Shown: in pieces, positions 6,827-14,052 of the stretch
Layout: the number at the start of each line of letters is the position of its first letter
Numbering within the stretch: the first letter of the stretch is position 1
Source of the DNA: Vulcanimicrobiota bacterium
Lineage (GTDB): Bacteria > Vulcanimicrobiota > Xenobia > Xenobiales > Xenobiaceae
Length of the DNA stretch: 64,000 bases
Direction: 5' to 3'
Assembly: GCA_944322965.1 (NCBI GenBank)
Contig: CALUQR010000007.1
Location: 1-64,000 of the forward strand
The notes under the pieces: generated by a model
Told to the model about the DNA's origin: nothing
The model's input: only the letters and a program-made list of their open reading frames with translations
Database searches by the model: none
Position numbers and translations under genes: made by a program

Positions 6827-8372
6827 GCCAGGGGGTGAGGTCGCCTAACTTAAGGTAGAGTCCAGGCTCTGAGGGGAGCGAGGGCGGGAGGTGGCTACCG
6901 ATAACTGGGGCCCGGGCGGCGGGAAAATTGTGGATCCAAAAGTGATGGCTAGCCTCAGAGAAATGGGGATCAAAGATCTCTCCTTCCGCTAGGAGCTGAC
7001 TCTGGAGGGCTGGGAGTTGGCGGGGCCCATACTCCTGAGCGCTGCGCCGCAATAAGAGGTAGTGGGAGCGCGGGTGGGCGGTCCGCTCTTGATTTTGGGT
7101 AGAGATATAGAGTAGTTGAGGGTGGCTCTCTAAACGCTGGCAGAAGGCCAGGTCGTTTGCGTTAAAGGCTTGGTAACTTTCGGGACGGTTCCCCCCGGGC
7201 GGGAGGATAGCGCTCTTAAAGGCTGCTCCCGCCCGGGGGGAAGCGGCGCCCTGCCAGGACCAGAGAGGAGCTAATAAGCGGGCCGCTAGGGGCAGGGCGC
7301 CAGTTAGGACTATCCGTTTAGCCTGGAGGCGATAAGCTTGGAGCGAGGGGAGCTGGAGCCACCTTAGCTGCCAGTACTTACCCTGGCGCTCTAAGCCATA
7401 GACTAGACTATTGAGCACTAAGCGGCTAGAGAAGCGCTCTATTAGGGGTTGTAAGAGGCGCTGGAGCCCCTGGGGCCAGCTTAAACCTTGGAGTTTCAAA
7501 GGCTGGTCGGGCGAACCGTAGCGGCGCAGATATTGTAAGACGGCGCTTGCAGAAATAGAGGAGAGCGGGAGTAGAGTTAGAGGCCCCAATAGGAGGCGGC
7601 TTAAGAGCTTAACCCACTCTCTATTCCCAGGGAAACGCTGGAGGAATGCTTCCCAACTTAAGTTGGCCCAGCTGGCAGAGGGGGGAGCTTTTAAGAGTTC
7701 GCCCAGCCAACTTTGGAAATTCTGCCCCTCTTGCGGGGAGAGCAGCTGGGGCGCTTGGGGGTCATAGAGCCCAAAGACCCAGCGGCCGTAGCTAAGGAGG
7801 CGCTCGGCCGGATCGTGCAGGAGGGAGGCCGCCTCATAGCGGGGGCGCCCGGCGCTATCCCAGCCTTCAATAATCCCCAATTCCTCTAAGTAACCTAAGA
7901 GATCTTCATTCTCAGCTTGCAAATGGGGGAGAGCTAGGCGCGCCGCTCCCCAAGGGGCCCAACTTAAGTCCCAGGCCAGCGAGCGGGCGCACCCGCCCGC
8001 CTGGTTATAAAAGTCTAAGAGGAGAAAATCGTCTTCGCCCTGGCGAGAGAGGGAACGGGCGCAGCTCAATCCTGTCACCCCCGCCCCAACAATAGCTACT
8101 TCCCAGGATCTACTCCGCCCCCGCCACCAGGAGACCGGGGCTTTAGAGAGGGATTCAGCTGGGAGCGCCGACCAAACTTGGCTGGGGTTAGGTTGCCAAT
8201 GCCAGGAGTTTTGGCCCCAGCGCCAAGAGATAAAGGAGCTACTGGAGGGAGAATCTAGCTCTAGGGGGGCGGTCCAGGGACGCTCTAACGTAGAAGAAGA
8301 GGCGCAGGCTAAGCCTGCCCAACCTAAGAGCCCGCCTACTAAGGCTCGCAAAAAGGCGCGCCGCTCGATCAT
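6783..8372 (-). CDS. Tat-exported FAD-dependent amine-oxidase-like protein
   Basis: A predicted flavoprotein of 529 residues. The start MIERRAFLRALVGGLLGW carries a twin-arginine export motif (RRAFLRA), then a hydrophobic stretch and LACASSS, where a Cys may be lipidated although the lipobox is poor. After a ~60-residue linker comes the FAD dinucleotide motif VAIVGAGVTGLSCARSL (about residues 92-108) and LLDFYNQAGG. The rest is diverged amine-oxidase/protoporphyrinogen-oxidase fold, with KLGDLTPWPN in place of the usual C-terminal flavin-contact motif. I chose the ATG at 8372 because it overlaps the stop of the upstream spermidine-synthase-like gene as ATGA, implying coupled translation. Neighbourhood suggests a polyamine or a product of that synthase as substrate, acting outside the cytoplasm; this is inference. 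Confidence 0.75.
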   Translation of the reverse strand: MIERRAFLRALVGGLLGWAGLACASSSTLERPWTAPLELDSPSSSSFISWRWGQNSWHWQPNPSQVWSALPAESLSKAPVSWWRGRSRSWEVAIVGAGVTGLSCARSLSRQGEDDFLLLDFYNQAGGCARSLAWDLSWAPWGAARLALPHLQAENEDLLGYLEELGIIEGWDSAGRPRYEAASLLHDPAERLLSYGRWVFGLYDPQAPQLLSPQEGQNFQSWLGELLKAPPSASWANLSWEAFLQRFPGNREWVKLLSRLLLGPLTLLPLSSISASAVLQYLRRYGSPDQPLKLQGLSWPQGLQRLLQPLIERFSSRLVLNSLVYGLERQGKYWQLRWLQLPSLQAYRLQAKRIVLTGALPLAARLLAPLWSWQGAASPRAGAAFKSAILPPGGNRPESYQAFNANDLAFCQRLESHPQLLYISTQNQERTAHPRSHYLLLRRSAQEYGPRQLPALQSQLLAEGEIFDPHFSEASHHFWIHNFPAARAPVIGSHLPPSLPSEPGLYLKLGDLTPWPNFARSWRLGLLKL

Positions 8373-9865
8373 AATTCCATATTCTGCCAATCGCGGTCGT
8401 AGTAGCGCACGAGGATCTGGTTGTGGAGCTCGTTGATCTCCGTCTCTAGGTAGGCCATATCTTGGGGCAGTTGGAACATAGCTTGACTAAAGGCCGGGGT
8501 CAAAAAGCGCGTACCCTGGCAGGCGGGGGGCTGGAAATAGTCTTTACTAAAGAGGCAGAATCCCCACTCTCCGAAGGAGGGGACGTTGACGTGATAGGGG
8601 GCGACTTGGAGGCCGGTGCTGGCTAGAGTATTGATAATACACCAAAAGGAACGGCGCGCGAAGTAGGGGGAGGTCGTCTGGATGGAGCCCGCCCCGTGGG
8701 GACTGAGGTGGGCGAGCATCTTGCGAAAGAAGGTGCGGCTATAGAGTTTGCCCACGGCAAAGTTGCTGGGGTCGGGGAAGTCTATGAGGATCACATCGTA
8801 GAGGGTCCGGCAGCGGTCGATCCAGATAAAGGCGTCCTCATTGATAACGCGCAGTTTGGGGGAGTTGAGCGCGTCGTCATTGAGTTGGCGCAGGAGGGGA
8901 TGTTGGCGAAAGAGATCGGTTACGGCCGGGTCGAGGTCGACTAGATCGATACTCTTAACTTGGGGATGGCGCAAGACTTCGCGGGCTGCTAAACCGTCGC
9001 CGCCGCCTAAGATTAAGACCCGCTCTGGCCGTTGGGCTAAGGTCAGAGGGGGGAGGACTAAGGATTCATGGTAGCGATGCTCATCTTGGGAAGAGAATTG
9101 CAAATTATTATTGAGGTAGAGGCGCACGTCGTCCTGGCGCTTAGTGAGGACTAGGCGCTGGTAGGGACTGACCCTAGTTAAGATAATGCGATCGCTATAG
9201 AGGGACTCTTCCGACCATTTAGTGAGGCGGTCTGAGCCCCAGAAGACGGCTATTAAGAGGATGAGCGCCAAGGTAGCTTCGGCCCGCAAGCGCCAATTCT
9301 GGCCCTTAGAGACGGGGAAGAGGTAGAGGAAGCCTATAGCTACTAAGACGTTGATCGCCCCAAAGAAGGCGGCGGTGCGAATGAGCCCTAGATAGGGCAC
9401 GAAGACTAAGGGGAAGAGCAGGGAGGCGATGAGGGAGCCTATATAGTCTAGGGAGAGCACTTGGGAGAGCAGCTCTTTAAACTCCAGGCGATCTTTTAAA
9501 ATGCGCAAGAGGAGGGGGACCTCTAAACCGCTCAAAAGGCCGATAATAAAGACGATTAGGTAGAGCAGAAAGCGGAACGAGGCGGAGCTAGAGTAGCCAA
9601 AGACTAGGAAGAGGAGGGCGGCCGAGAGGCCTCCGCAGGTACCGATACTTATCTGCAGGCGTACAAAGTGGCTATTGAGTTCCCCCTCTAAGTACTTGCT
9701 GAGGTAAGAGCCTACCCCCAGCGCGAACATGTAGGTACCGATAATAGTGGAGAATTGGAGGACGGAGTCCCCCAAGAGGTAGCTAGCTAGGGTACCGGCT
9801 AAGAGCTCATAGATGAGGCTGCAAGTGGCGACTATAAAGACTGAGATGAGGATGAGGGCGTGCAT
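8369..9865 (-). CDS. Membrane-fused spermidine synthase-like aminopropyltransferase
   Basis: 498 residues in two parts. Residues 1-210 are about seven hydrophobic helices. Residues from about 230 are a spermidine-synthase Rossmann methyltransferase-like domain: VLILGGGDGLAAREVLRHP (about 283-301), IDLVDLDPAV, LRVINEDAFIWI and the Asp of ILIDFPDP, which is the catalytic-region signature. Such enzymes transfer aminopropyl from decarboxylated S-adenosylmethionine to an amine, with the decarboxylase (speD) close by. The polyamine acceptor is unknown and could be a diamine or another amine at the membrane. It is translationally coupled (ATGA) to the downstream flavoprotein. The same membrane-fused form is known to occur with DUF4178 and speD genes in other bacteria. 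Confidence 0.88.
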   Translation of the reverse strand: MHALILISVFIVATCSLIYELLAGTLASYLLGDSVLQFSTIIGTYMFALGVGSYLSKYLEGELNSHFVRLQISIGTCGGLSAALLFLVFGYSSSASFRFLLYLIVFIIGLLSGLEVPLLLRILKDRLEFKELLSQVLSLDYIGSLIASLLFPLVFVPYLGLIRTAAFFGAINVLVAIGFLYLFPVSKGQNWRLRAEATLALILLIAVFWGSDRLTKWSEESLYSDRIILTRVSPYQRLVLTKRQDDVRLYLNNNLQFSSQDEHRYHESLVLPPLTLAQRPERVLILGGGDGLAAREVLRHPQVKSIDLVDLDPAVTDLFRQHPLLRQLNDDALNSPKLRVINEDAFIWIDRCRTLYDVILIDFPDPSNFAVGKLYSRTFFRKMLAHLSPHGAGSIQTTSPYFARRSFWCIINTLASTGLQVAPYHVNVPSFGEWGFCLFSKDYFQPPACQGTRFLTPAFSQAMFQLPQDMAYLETEINELHNQILVRYYDRDWQNMEL

Positions 9866-9875
9866 AATGGAGCGT

Positions 9876-9904
9876 TAAAAGACGACCCCCTGGGCCAGGG
9901 TCGC
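9876..9904 (-). terminator. Possible weak terminator after the small membrane peptide gene
   Basis: On the minus strand CGACCCTGG pairs with CCAGGGGGTCG (two-base bulge), followed by TTTT. It lies between the small-peptide gene and the aminopropyltransferase gene, so it could reduce rather than abolish read-through. The stem is imperfect and the U-tract is short. Confidence 0.35.
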
Positions 9905-9940
9905 CCCTTCCCAGAGAGCTTAACTTAAGGGCGTAAGAGG

Positions 9941-10123
9941 CTATTTACCCGTAAAGTGGTAGTAGTAGAAGCCGTGATGGGAACTGCGATTATTGCGCAC
10001 ATCCTTACCGGGGCGCTTCTCCACTTGGCCATCATCGCTCTGATCGCAACCCATCCCCATGAATTGCACTACCAAAAATAGTAAGCCCATCAACCAACAT
10101 AGAACGGCAAACCAATGTTTCAT
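9941..10123 (-). CDS. Small single-pass membrane peptide or lipoprotein (60 aa)
   Basis: No family is recognised. The 60 residues begin MKHWFAVLCWLMGLLFLVVQ, one hydrophobic segment, followed by MGMGCDQSDDG, where the Cys could be a lipid-attachment site though the preceding residues are not a standard lipobox. The tail is polar and ends in SSHHGFYYYHFTGK, rich in His and Tyr. It lies between the DUF4178 gene (40 bases upstream) and the aminopropyltransferase gene in the same direction. In other genomes, small lipoproteins such as DUF4247 occupy a comparable place in DUF4178 clusters; I cannot show homology. The gene position and composition make it believable. Confidence 0.55.
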   Translation of the reverse strand: MKHWFAVLCWLMGLLFLVVQFMGMGCDQSDDGQVEKRPGKDVRNNRSSHHGFYYYHFTGK

Positions 10124-10163
10124 AGCTCTATCCTACACCTTTCTTAAACTATTGTCTGCCCTC

Positions 10164-12155
10164 TCAATCGTCGTCGTCATCATCATCCAAAGCGCTATGA
10201 TCGCTCTCCCACCAGCGCTCCCGGTTTTCGCTACGATAGGCGGACCAAGCGTAGATCGGCCAGAGACTTAATAAGAGCTCAAGCCACAGCCAGAGCTGCC
10301 ATTGGGCGGCGTTGCGCCAGATAGTGACCGTATAACTTAGATATTGAGGGCCCGGAGCGGAGTTAGGGCGATCGACGAAGAGGGCGCCCGTATTATCCTC
10401 CCCGGTGCCGTAGATAGGATTAATGCGCAAGCAGTAAGTTCCGCCCTCCACCTGGGGCAAGATTAAGGAGCGGTCGGGTTTATTCGTATCTCCCGAGTAG
10501 ACTAAGCACTCTACATCGAAGATGCGGGCCTCGTCCGTTTGGCGATCGATGAGTAGAGTCTCAAAGTTGACCCAGGCATTAGAGAGCCCTCTGGTCTTAA
10601 ATTCAAATTTAAGATTGCCCCGGCCGCCGGGAACTTTAAATTCTGGCGTAATGTAAGAGGCCTCTCTATTAGCTTGGACCTTCCCTGAAAAGTGGGCTAT
10701 CTCCTCAGAGCGTGCGTCTACGACCGCCATCACCAAAAAGAGGAAGACGCTTAAGATTACAAAGTGGAAGGTAGCGTTAACGGCCTTAGGACGCCAACGA
10801 GAGGGCTCTAAGGTACCGATCTTGGAGGGCGGGGGCCCGGCGGCTAGCTCCTCCATCTGGAAGGCTTGAGCCACCTCTTGGGGGGTGAGGTAATCCGTTA
10901 TAGACCAGAAGATACCCTCTGGATTGCGTTCGGAACAAAGCCCCTGGGGAGGGGAGATATAGTCGCTAATAAAGGACTTTTCGTCTTGGAGGACCAGGTA
11001 GGGGAACTCGCCTACGACCCGCTCTACAAAGCCCACGTAAGAGGAGAAGTGTTTATAAGTGCGCCCCCGGTAGTAGGCATCTTGATCTACGTTGCGCAAC
11101 GGAACGTAGCGCTTACGATAGCGATCTAGGGTGGGATAGTCGTGGATAATGCGGTTGAGGCTCCAGTGACCCCCTTCGTATTGTAAGTAGCGATAACCGT
11201 GAAGGCGATTGTAGAGCAGGTACTCGTCCCAGTAGTACCGCCGCCCATACTCCTTCATATACTTATGTTGGAAGCCGACTAGCGTCCACTCTACATCTTG
11301 GAAGCGCCCCACCTTACCGAGCGGAATTAAGAGCTGACACTCTTGCAATTGCTGGTCGTAGGTAAAGAGCAATTGGGCGTTGGGGGTGGAGAGATCGAGG
11401 GCCGAGCCGCAATACTCGCAGACGCAAGAGCGGGCGTTGACCCCCGAGCGGATGGTAATATCTCCGCCGCAGTGGGGACAGTTAAAAGAGCGAGTCCCCA
11501 GATTCTCCCGCTGGATAATATCCTCTTCGTCGCGCAGATTAGTAAATTGGAACTCTTCGAACTCTTGATAGGTCCCGTAGAAGAATTCTACCGGCCCTTC
11601 GCCCGCTTTAAAATCGCTATAGTCGATAGTGGCCGCCAGATTGCGGTAGGTGCGCAAGTCGGCGTAATAAAGGTCGTAGCTGCCATCGGGCTTAAAGTTG
11701 AGCTCGCCCTCAAAGGCTACCACTTCCGCCTGCCCTTTATTGGCCACTATATACTCCACCCCATCTTGAGTAATAGTCTGGCCCAACTTGATAGCTTCAA
11801 AATCGGGAGGATTGTCGAGCGTGCCCGGTACGGTGAGGCTATATTCGCCAATAGATTCGCTCAACCAACCGGTCGTCTGGTCGCTAAAGAGGATGAACCA
11901 CTCATTCCAAAAGCCGTCTGGCTGGATAGCTTGGGTGCGGCCGATAATCTCAAAGGAGCGCCCTTGGAATTGGCCTCTAGTTCCGATCTTTAAGGGCGAG
12001 GGGTCGGATTGGACGATAGCCGCTCTGCCTATATTGCGTACATCCAAGTCGGTGCGCATCAAGACCGTCTGGCAGGAGGGGCAAGTAGAGTAGAGGGAGC
12101 TCTCCAGCTTAAAATCTACGGGATGACCACAAGAGGGGCAGGCGACTCTGAACAT
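10164..12155 (-). CDS. DUF4178 protein with zinc ribbons and membrane anchors
   Basis: 663 residues, function unknown. A zinc ribbon is at residues 6-28 (CPSCGH and CPSCQ) and a second at about 226-250 (CPHCGG and CEYCG). Each is followed by a DUF4178-type beta module: IGTRGQFQGRSFEIIGRTQ...WNEWFILF in the first and VEWTLVGFQ...YYWDEYLLYN in the second. A membrane helix (about 463-482) leads to an extracytoplasmic beta-rich domain, then a second helix (about 622-642) and a tail of seven Asp residues. DUF4178 genes commonly neighbour speD, spermidine synthase and membrane proteins, so a role in a polyamine-linked membrane process is inferred. It is the first gene of the minus-strand unit, divergent from speD with 112 bases between. 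Confidence 0.85.
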   Translation of the reverse strand: MFRVACPSCGHPVDFKLESSLYSTCPSCQTVLMRTDLDVRNIGRAAIVQSDPSPLKIGTRGQFQGRSFEIIGRTQAIQPDGFWNEWFILFSDQTTGWLSESIGEYSLTVPGTLDNPPDFEAIKLGQTITQDGVEYIVANKGQAEVVAFEGELNFKPDGSYDLYYADLRTYRNLAATIDYSDFKAGEGPVEFFYGTYQEFEEFQFTNLRDEEDIIQRENLGTRSFNCPHCGGDITIRSGVNARSCVCEYCGSALDLSTPNAQLLFTYDQQLQECQLLIPLGKVGRFQDVEWTLVGFQHKYMKEYGRRYYWDEYLLYNRLHGYRYLQYEGGHWSLNRIIHDYPTLDRYRKRYVPLRNVDQDAYYRGRTYKHFSSYVGFVERVVGEFPYLVLQDEKSFISDYISPPQGLCSERNPEGIFWSITDYLTPQEVAQAFQMEELAAGPPPSKIGTLEPSRWRPKAVNATFHFVILSVFLFLVMAVVDARSEEIAHFSGKVQANREASYITPEFKVPGGRGNLKFEFKTRGLSNAWVNFETLLIDRQTDEARIFDVECLVYSGDTNKPDRSLILPQVEGGTYCLRINPIYGTGEDNTGALFVDRPNSAPGPQYLSYTVTIWRNAAQWQLWLWLELLLSLWPIYAWSAYRSENRERWWESDHSALDDDDDDD

Positions 12156-12267
12156 ATCATCAAGTGATTTCTCCCGTTTCGAGGGCTATTCCTCTCCCTC
12201 TGGGACTAGAATGTGAAGAGTTCCTCTCTAAACTTTTAACCTTGTATTTGCTATAATCGGAGGGATT

Positions 12268-12711
12268 ATGAGCCAGGCTACTTCCCCCCATTTACCCTCT
12301 GGGGTGCATATTATCGCTGAATTTTCGCATTGTGCCGCCCCCACCTTAGGCGACGCCTCGGCTATCGCCCGAGCTTTAGAGCGCGCGGCGGCCTTGGCCC
12401 AAGCCCAAGTTTTGGATCTTTCGCTCCACCCTTTCCCGGGGGGCGGGGTGAGCGGGGTAGTAGTCGTCGCTGAATCCCACATTTCTATCCACACCTGGCC
12501 GGAATTAGGTTACGTAGCTTGCGACTTTTATACTTGCGGCCCCCATACTAGGCCGCGCGCCGCCTGCGAGTATTTGGGGAGATTCTTCGCCGCGGGTCAG
12601 ACCTCGATCTTAGAAATTGAGCGCGGTTTAGCCGATGGGAGCGGGGGCTACCTTTGGAAAATGGGAAAAGGGCGGGGAGCGCGAATAGTAGGCGGATTAG
12701 CTGAGGAGTAG
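12268..12711 (+). CDS. speD: S-adenosylmethionine decarboxylase proenzyme (prokaryotic class)
   Basis: Makes decarboxylated S-adenosylmethionine, the aminopropyl donor for spermidine synthase. The motif ESHISIHTWPE gives the self-cleavage site Glu69-Ser70, where Ser70 becomes the pyruvoyl cofactor. His75 and Cys90 (in CDFYTCG) are spaced exactly as the processing/proton-donor residues of the Thermotoga-type enzyme. 147 residues is slightly longer than the common ~125-135. GGAGGG lies 4 bases before the ATG, and a TATAAT hexamer at 12252-12257 is just upstream, although no matching -35 is clear. It is followed after 17 bases by the M48 protease gene. Confidence 0.95.
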   Translation: MSQATSPHLPSGVHIIAEFSHCAAPTLGDASAIARALERAAALAQAQVLDLSLHPFPGGGVSGVVVVAESHISIHTWPELGYVACDFYTCGPHTRPRAACEYLGRFFAAGQTSILEIERGLADGSGGYLWKMGKGRGARIVGGLAEE

Positions 12712-12728
12712 GGAGGCCAAAGGTAGAG

Positions 12729-14018
12729 ATGAGAGCGCGCCTAAGCCAGAGCTTGCGAGCTTGGGTCTGGGGGGTAGTGGGGAGTGCCCTGTTGACGGTG
12801 GGGGCCTGGGCTATCCCCGACTTTTCGGGGGCCCCTTTCCCCATCTATGAGAAATTGCACAATCTGCCGCCGGCCCAACGGACGCCCGCGGTCCAGAAGA
12901 GCCTTTTAGAGCGCAGCGGGGAGGTCTTGGCGGCGGGGCTCAACCGTTACGCTTTAGATGTGCGCTACGCCAATACGATCCAGCGGATCTGCGCCAACTT
13001 AGAGCCCAACTTAGGCTCCATCTTCCCCCAAGCGGGAGGGATAGAGCTGCGCTTTATTGAGCAGATGCCCCCTTATCGCGGCAGTTATCCCTTCCAGAGC
13101 AATTATTTGGGGCGCTATACCCCTACGGCCGAGCGCTTAGTCTTAAGCTCTTTGGCGGTCAACGACTCCTACAATATGTTCTCCCTGCATAGGGTCATCT
13201 TAATCGATAGTTTTCTGCTCGACGCCCTCTACCGCGTCGCCCAGTATAAGGCCTTTACGGGCAACTACGATAATCCCTACGAGCAGGCGTTAGCCTCTTA
13301 CGCGGCGGGGCTCTCCTCCTACGCTCCCGCGCGGGGGTCGGTCAATAAGTTTTCCGATATTTCGACCGGCCTCTTAGTCCGCCCCGGGGCTAGCGTCGAT
13401 AATCCCTACTTGCCCTTCAATCGCAGCTACAATATCTTTTCGACGCGCTCCGGCTTGACGTGGGATCAGCGTTCCTTCCACTCTATTGAGCGCGAGGGCG
13501 GGCGCTGGGCCAATCCCGCCCACTTACCCGTCCCTAAAGGTTACGATCCCAATCTCTATGAGCGCGAAGCGCAGCGCAGTTTTGAGAGGTTACTGGCGCC
13601 TATCCTCTGTCACGAGATTAGTCATTGCCTCTTAGAACACGCTAGGCAGCGCTTAGAGAAGACCTTCTCCCTCAAGACGCGCCTAGACCGCGTCATGTCG
13701 GCCCAAGAGGCCAACGCCCAAGTGCGGCGCTATCTCAACGAGAATTTGAGCAACCAACAAGAGCGCGAGGCCGATATTTATGGCGCCAAGCTGGGGCGCA
13801 GTATCGGTCTGCGGGTCCAAGACTTTGAGGAGGGGTTCTGGTTCCTCAATTTGATCGAAAAGAGCCAATCGAAAGTGAACGTTATCGACTCTCACCCCCA
13901 GTATATTGAGCGCCGGCGTCTAGTAGAGCAGGTCTACAGCGGCCAAGACGTCTCTTGGGCCCAGACCCAGCATTGGAGTGAGAGGGAGTCCTCCTTAGAG
14001 AGCGCTCCCCAGGGATAG
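12729..14018 (+). CDS. Exported M48-family zinc metalloprotease
   Basis: 429 residues with an N-terminal signal peptide (hydrophobic VWGVVGSALLTVGAWA, cleavage likely before IPDF). The zinc motif HEISH is at about residues 294-298 and the third ligand is the Glu of EREADIYGAKLG about 50 residues on, which defines M48 peptidases (BepA/Oma1/LoiP relatives). The long central insertion between the signal and the active site is not recognised. It is probably a cell-envelope quality-control protease. It sits 17 bases after speD and 34 bases before a Ser/Thr kinase gene, so it is likely co-transcribed with both. Confidence 0.85.
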   Translation: MRARLSQSLRAWVWGVVGSALLTVGAWAIPDFSGAPFPIYEKLHNLPPAQRTPAVQKSLLERSGEVLAAGLNRYALDVRYANTIQRICANLEPNLGSIFPQAGGIELRFIEQMPPYRGSYPFQSNYLGRYTPTAERLVLSSLAVNDSYNMFSLHRVILIDSFLLDALYRVAQYKAFTGNYDNPYEQALASYAAGLSSYAPARGSVNKFSDISTGLLVRPGASVDNPYLPFNRSYNIFSTRSGLTWDQRSFHSIEREGGRWANPAHLPVPKGYDPNLYEREAQRSFERLLAPILCHEISHCLLEHARQRLEKTFSLKTRLDRVMSAQEANAQVRRYLNENLSNQQEREADIYGAKLGRSIGLRVQDFEEGFWFLNLIEKSQSKVNVIDSHPQYIERRRLVEQVYSGQDVSWAQTQHWSERESSLESAPQG

Positions 14019-14052
14019 AACGAGTAGCGAGTGAGAGAGGTCTAAGAGAGTA

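Noticed and set aside
10866-11993. Long plus-strand frames opposite the DUF4178 gene
   Set aside because: No SD, no homology and antisense to a well-supported gene.
12252-12257. TATAAT as the speD promoter -10
   Set aside because: No fitting -35 was found, and the implied transcript start would fall almost on the start codon; kept only as a remark.
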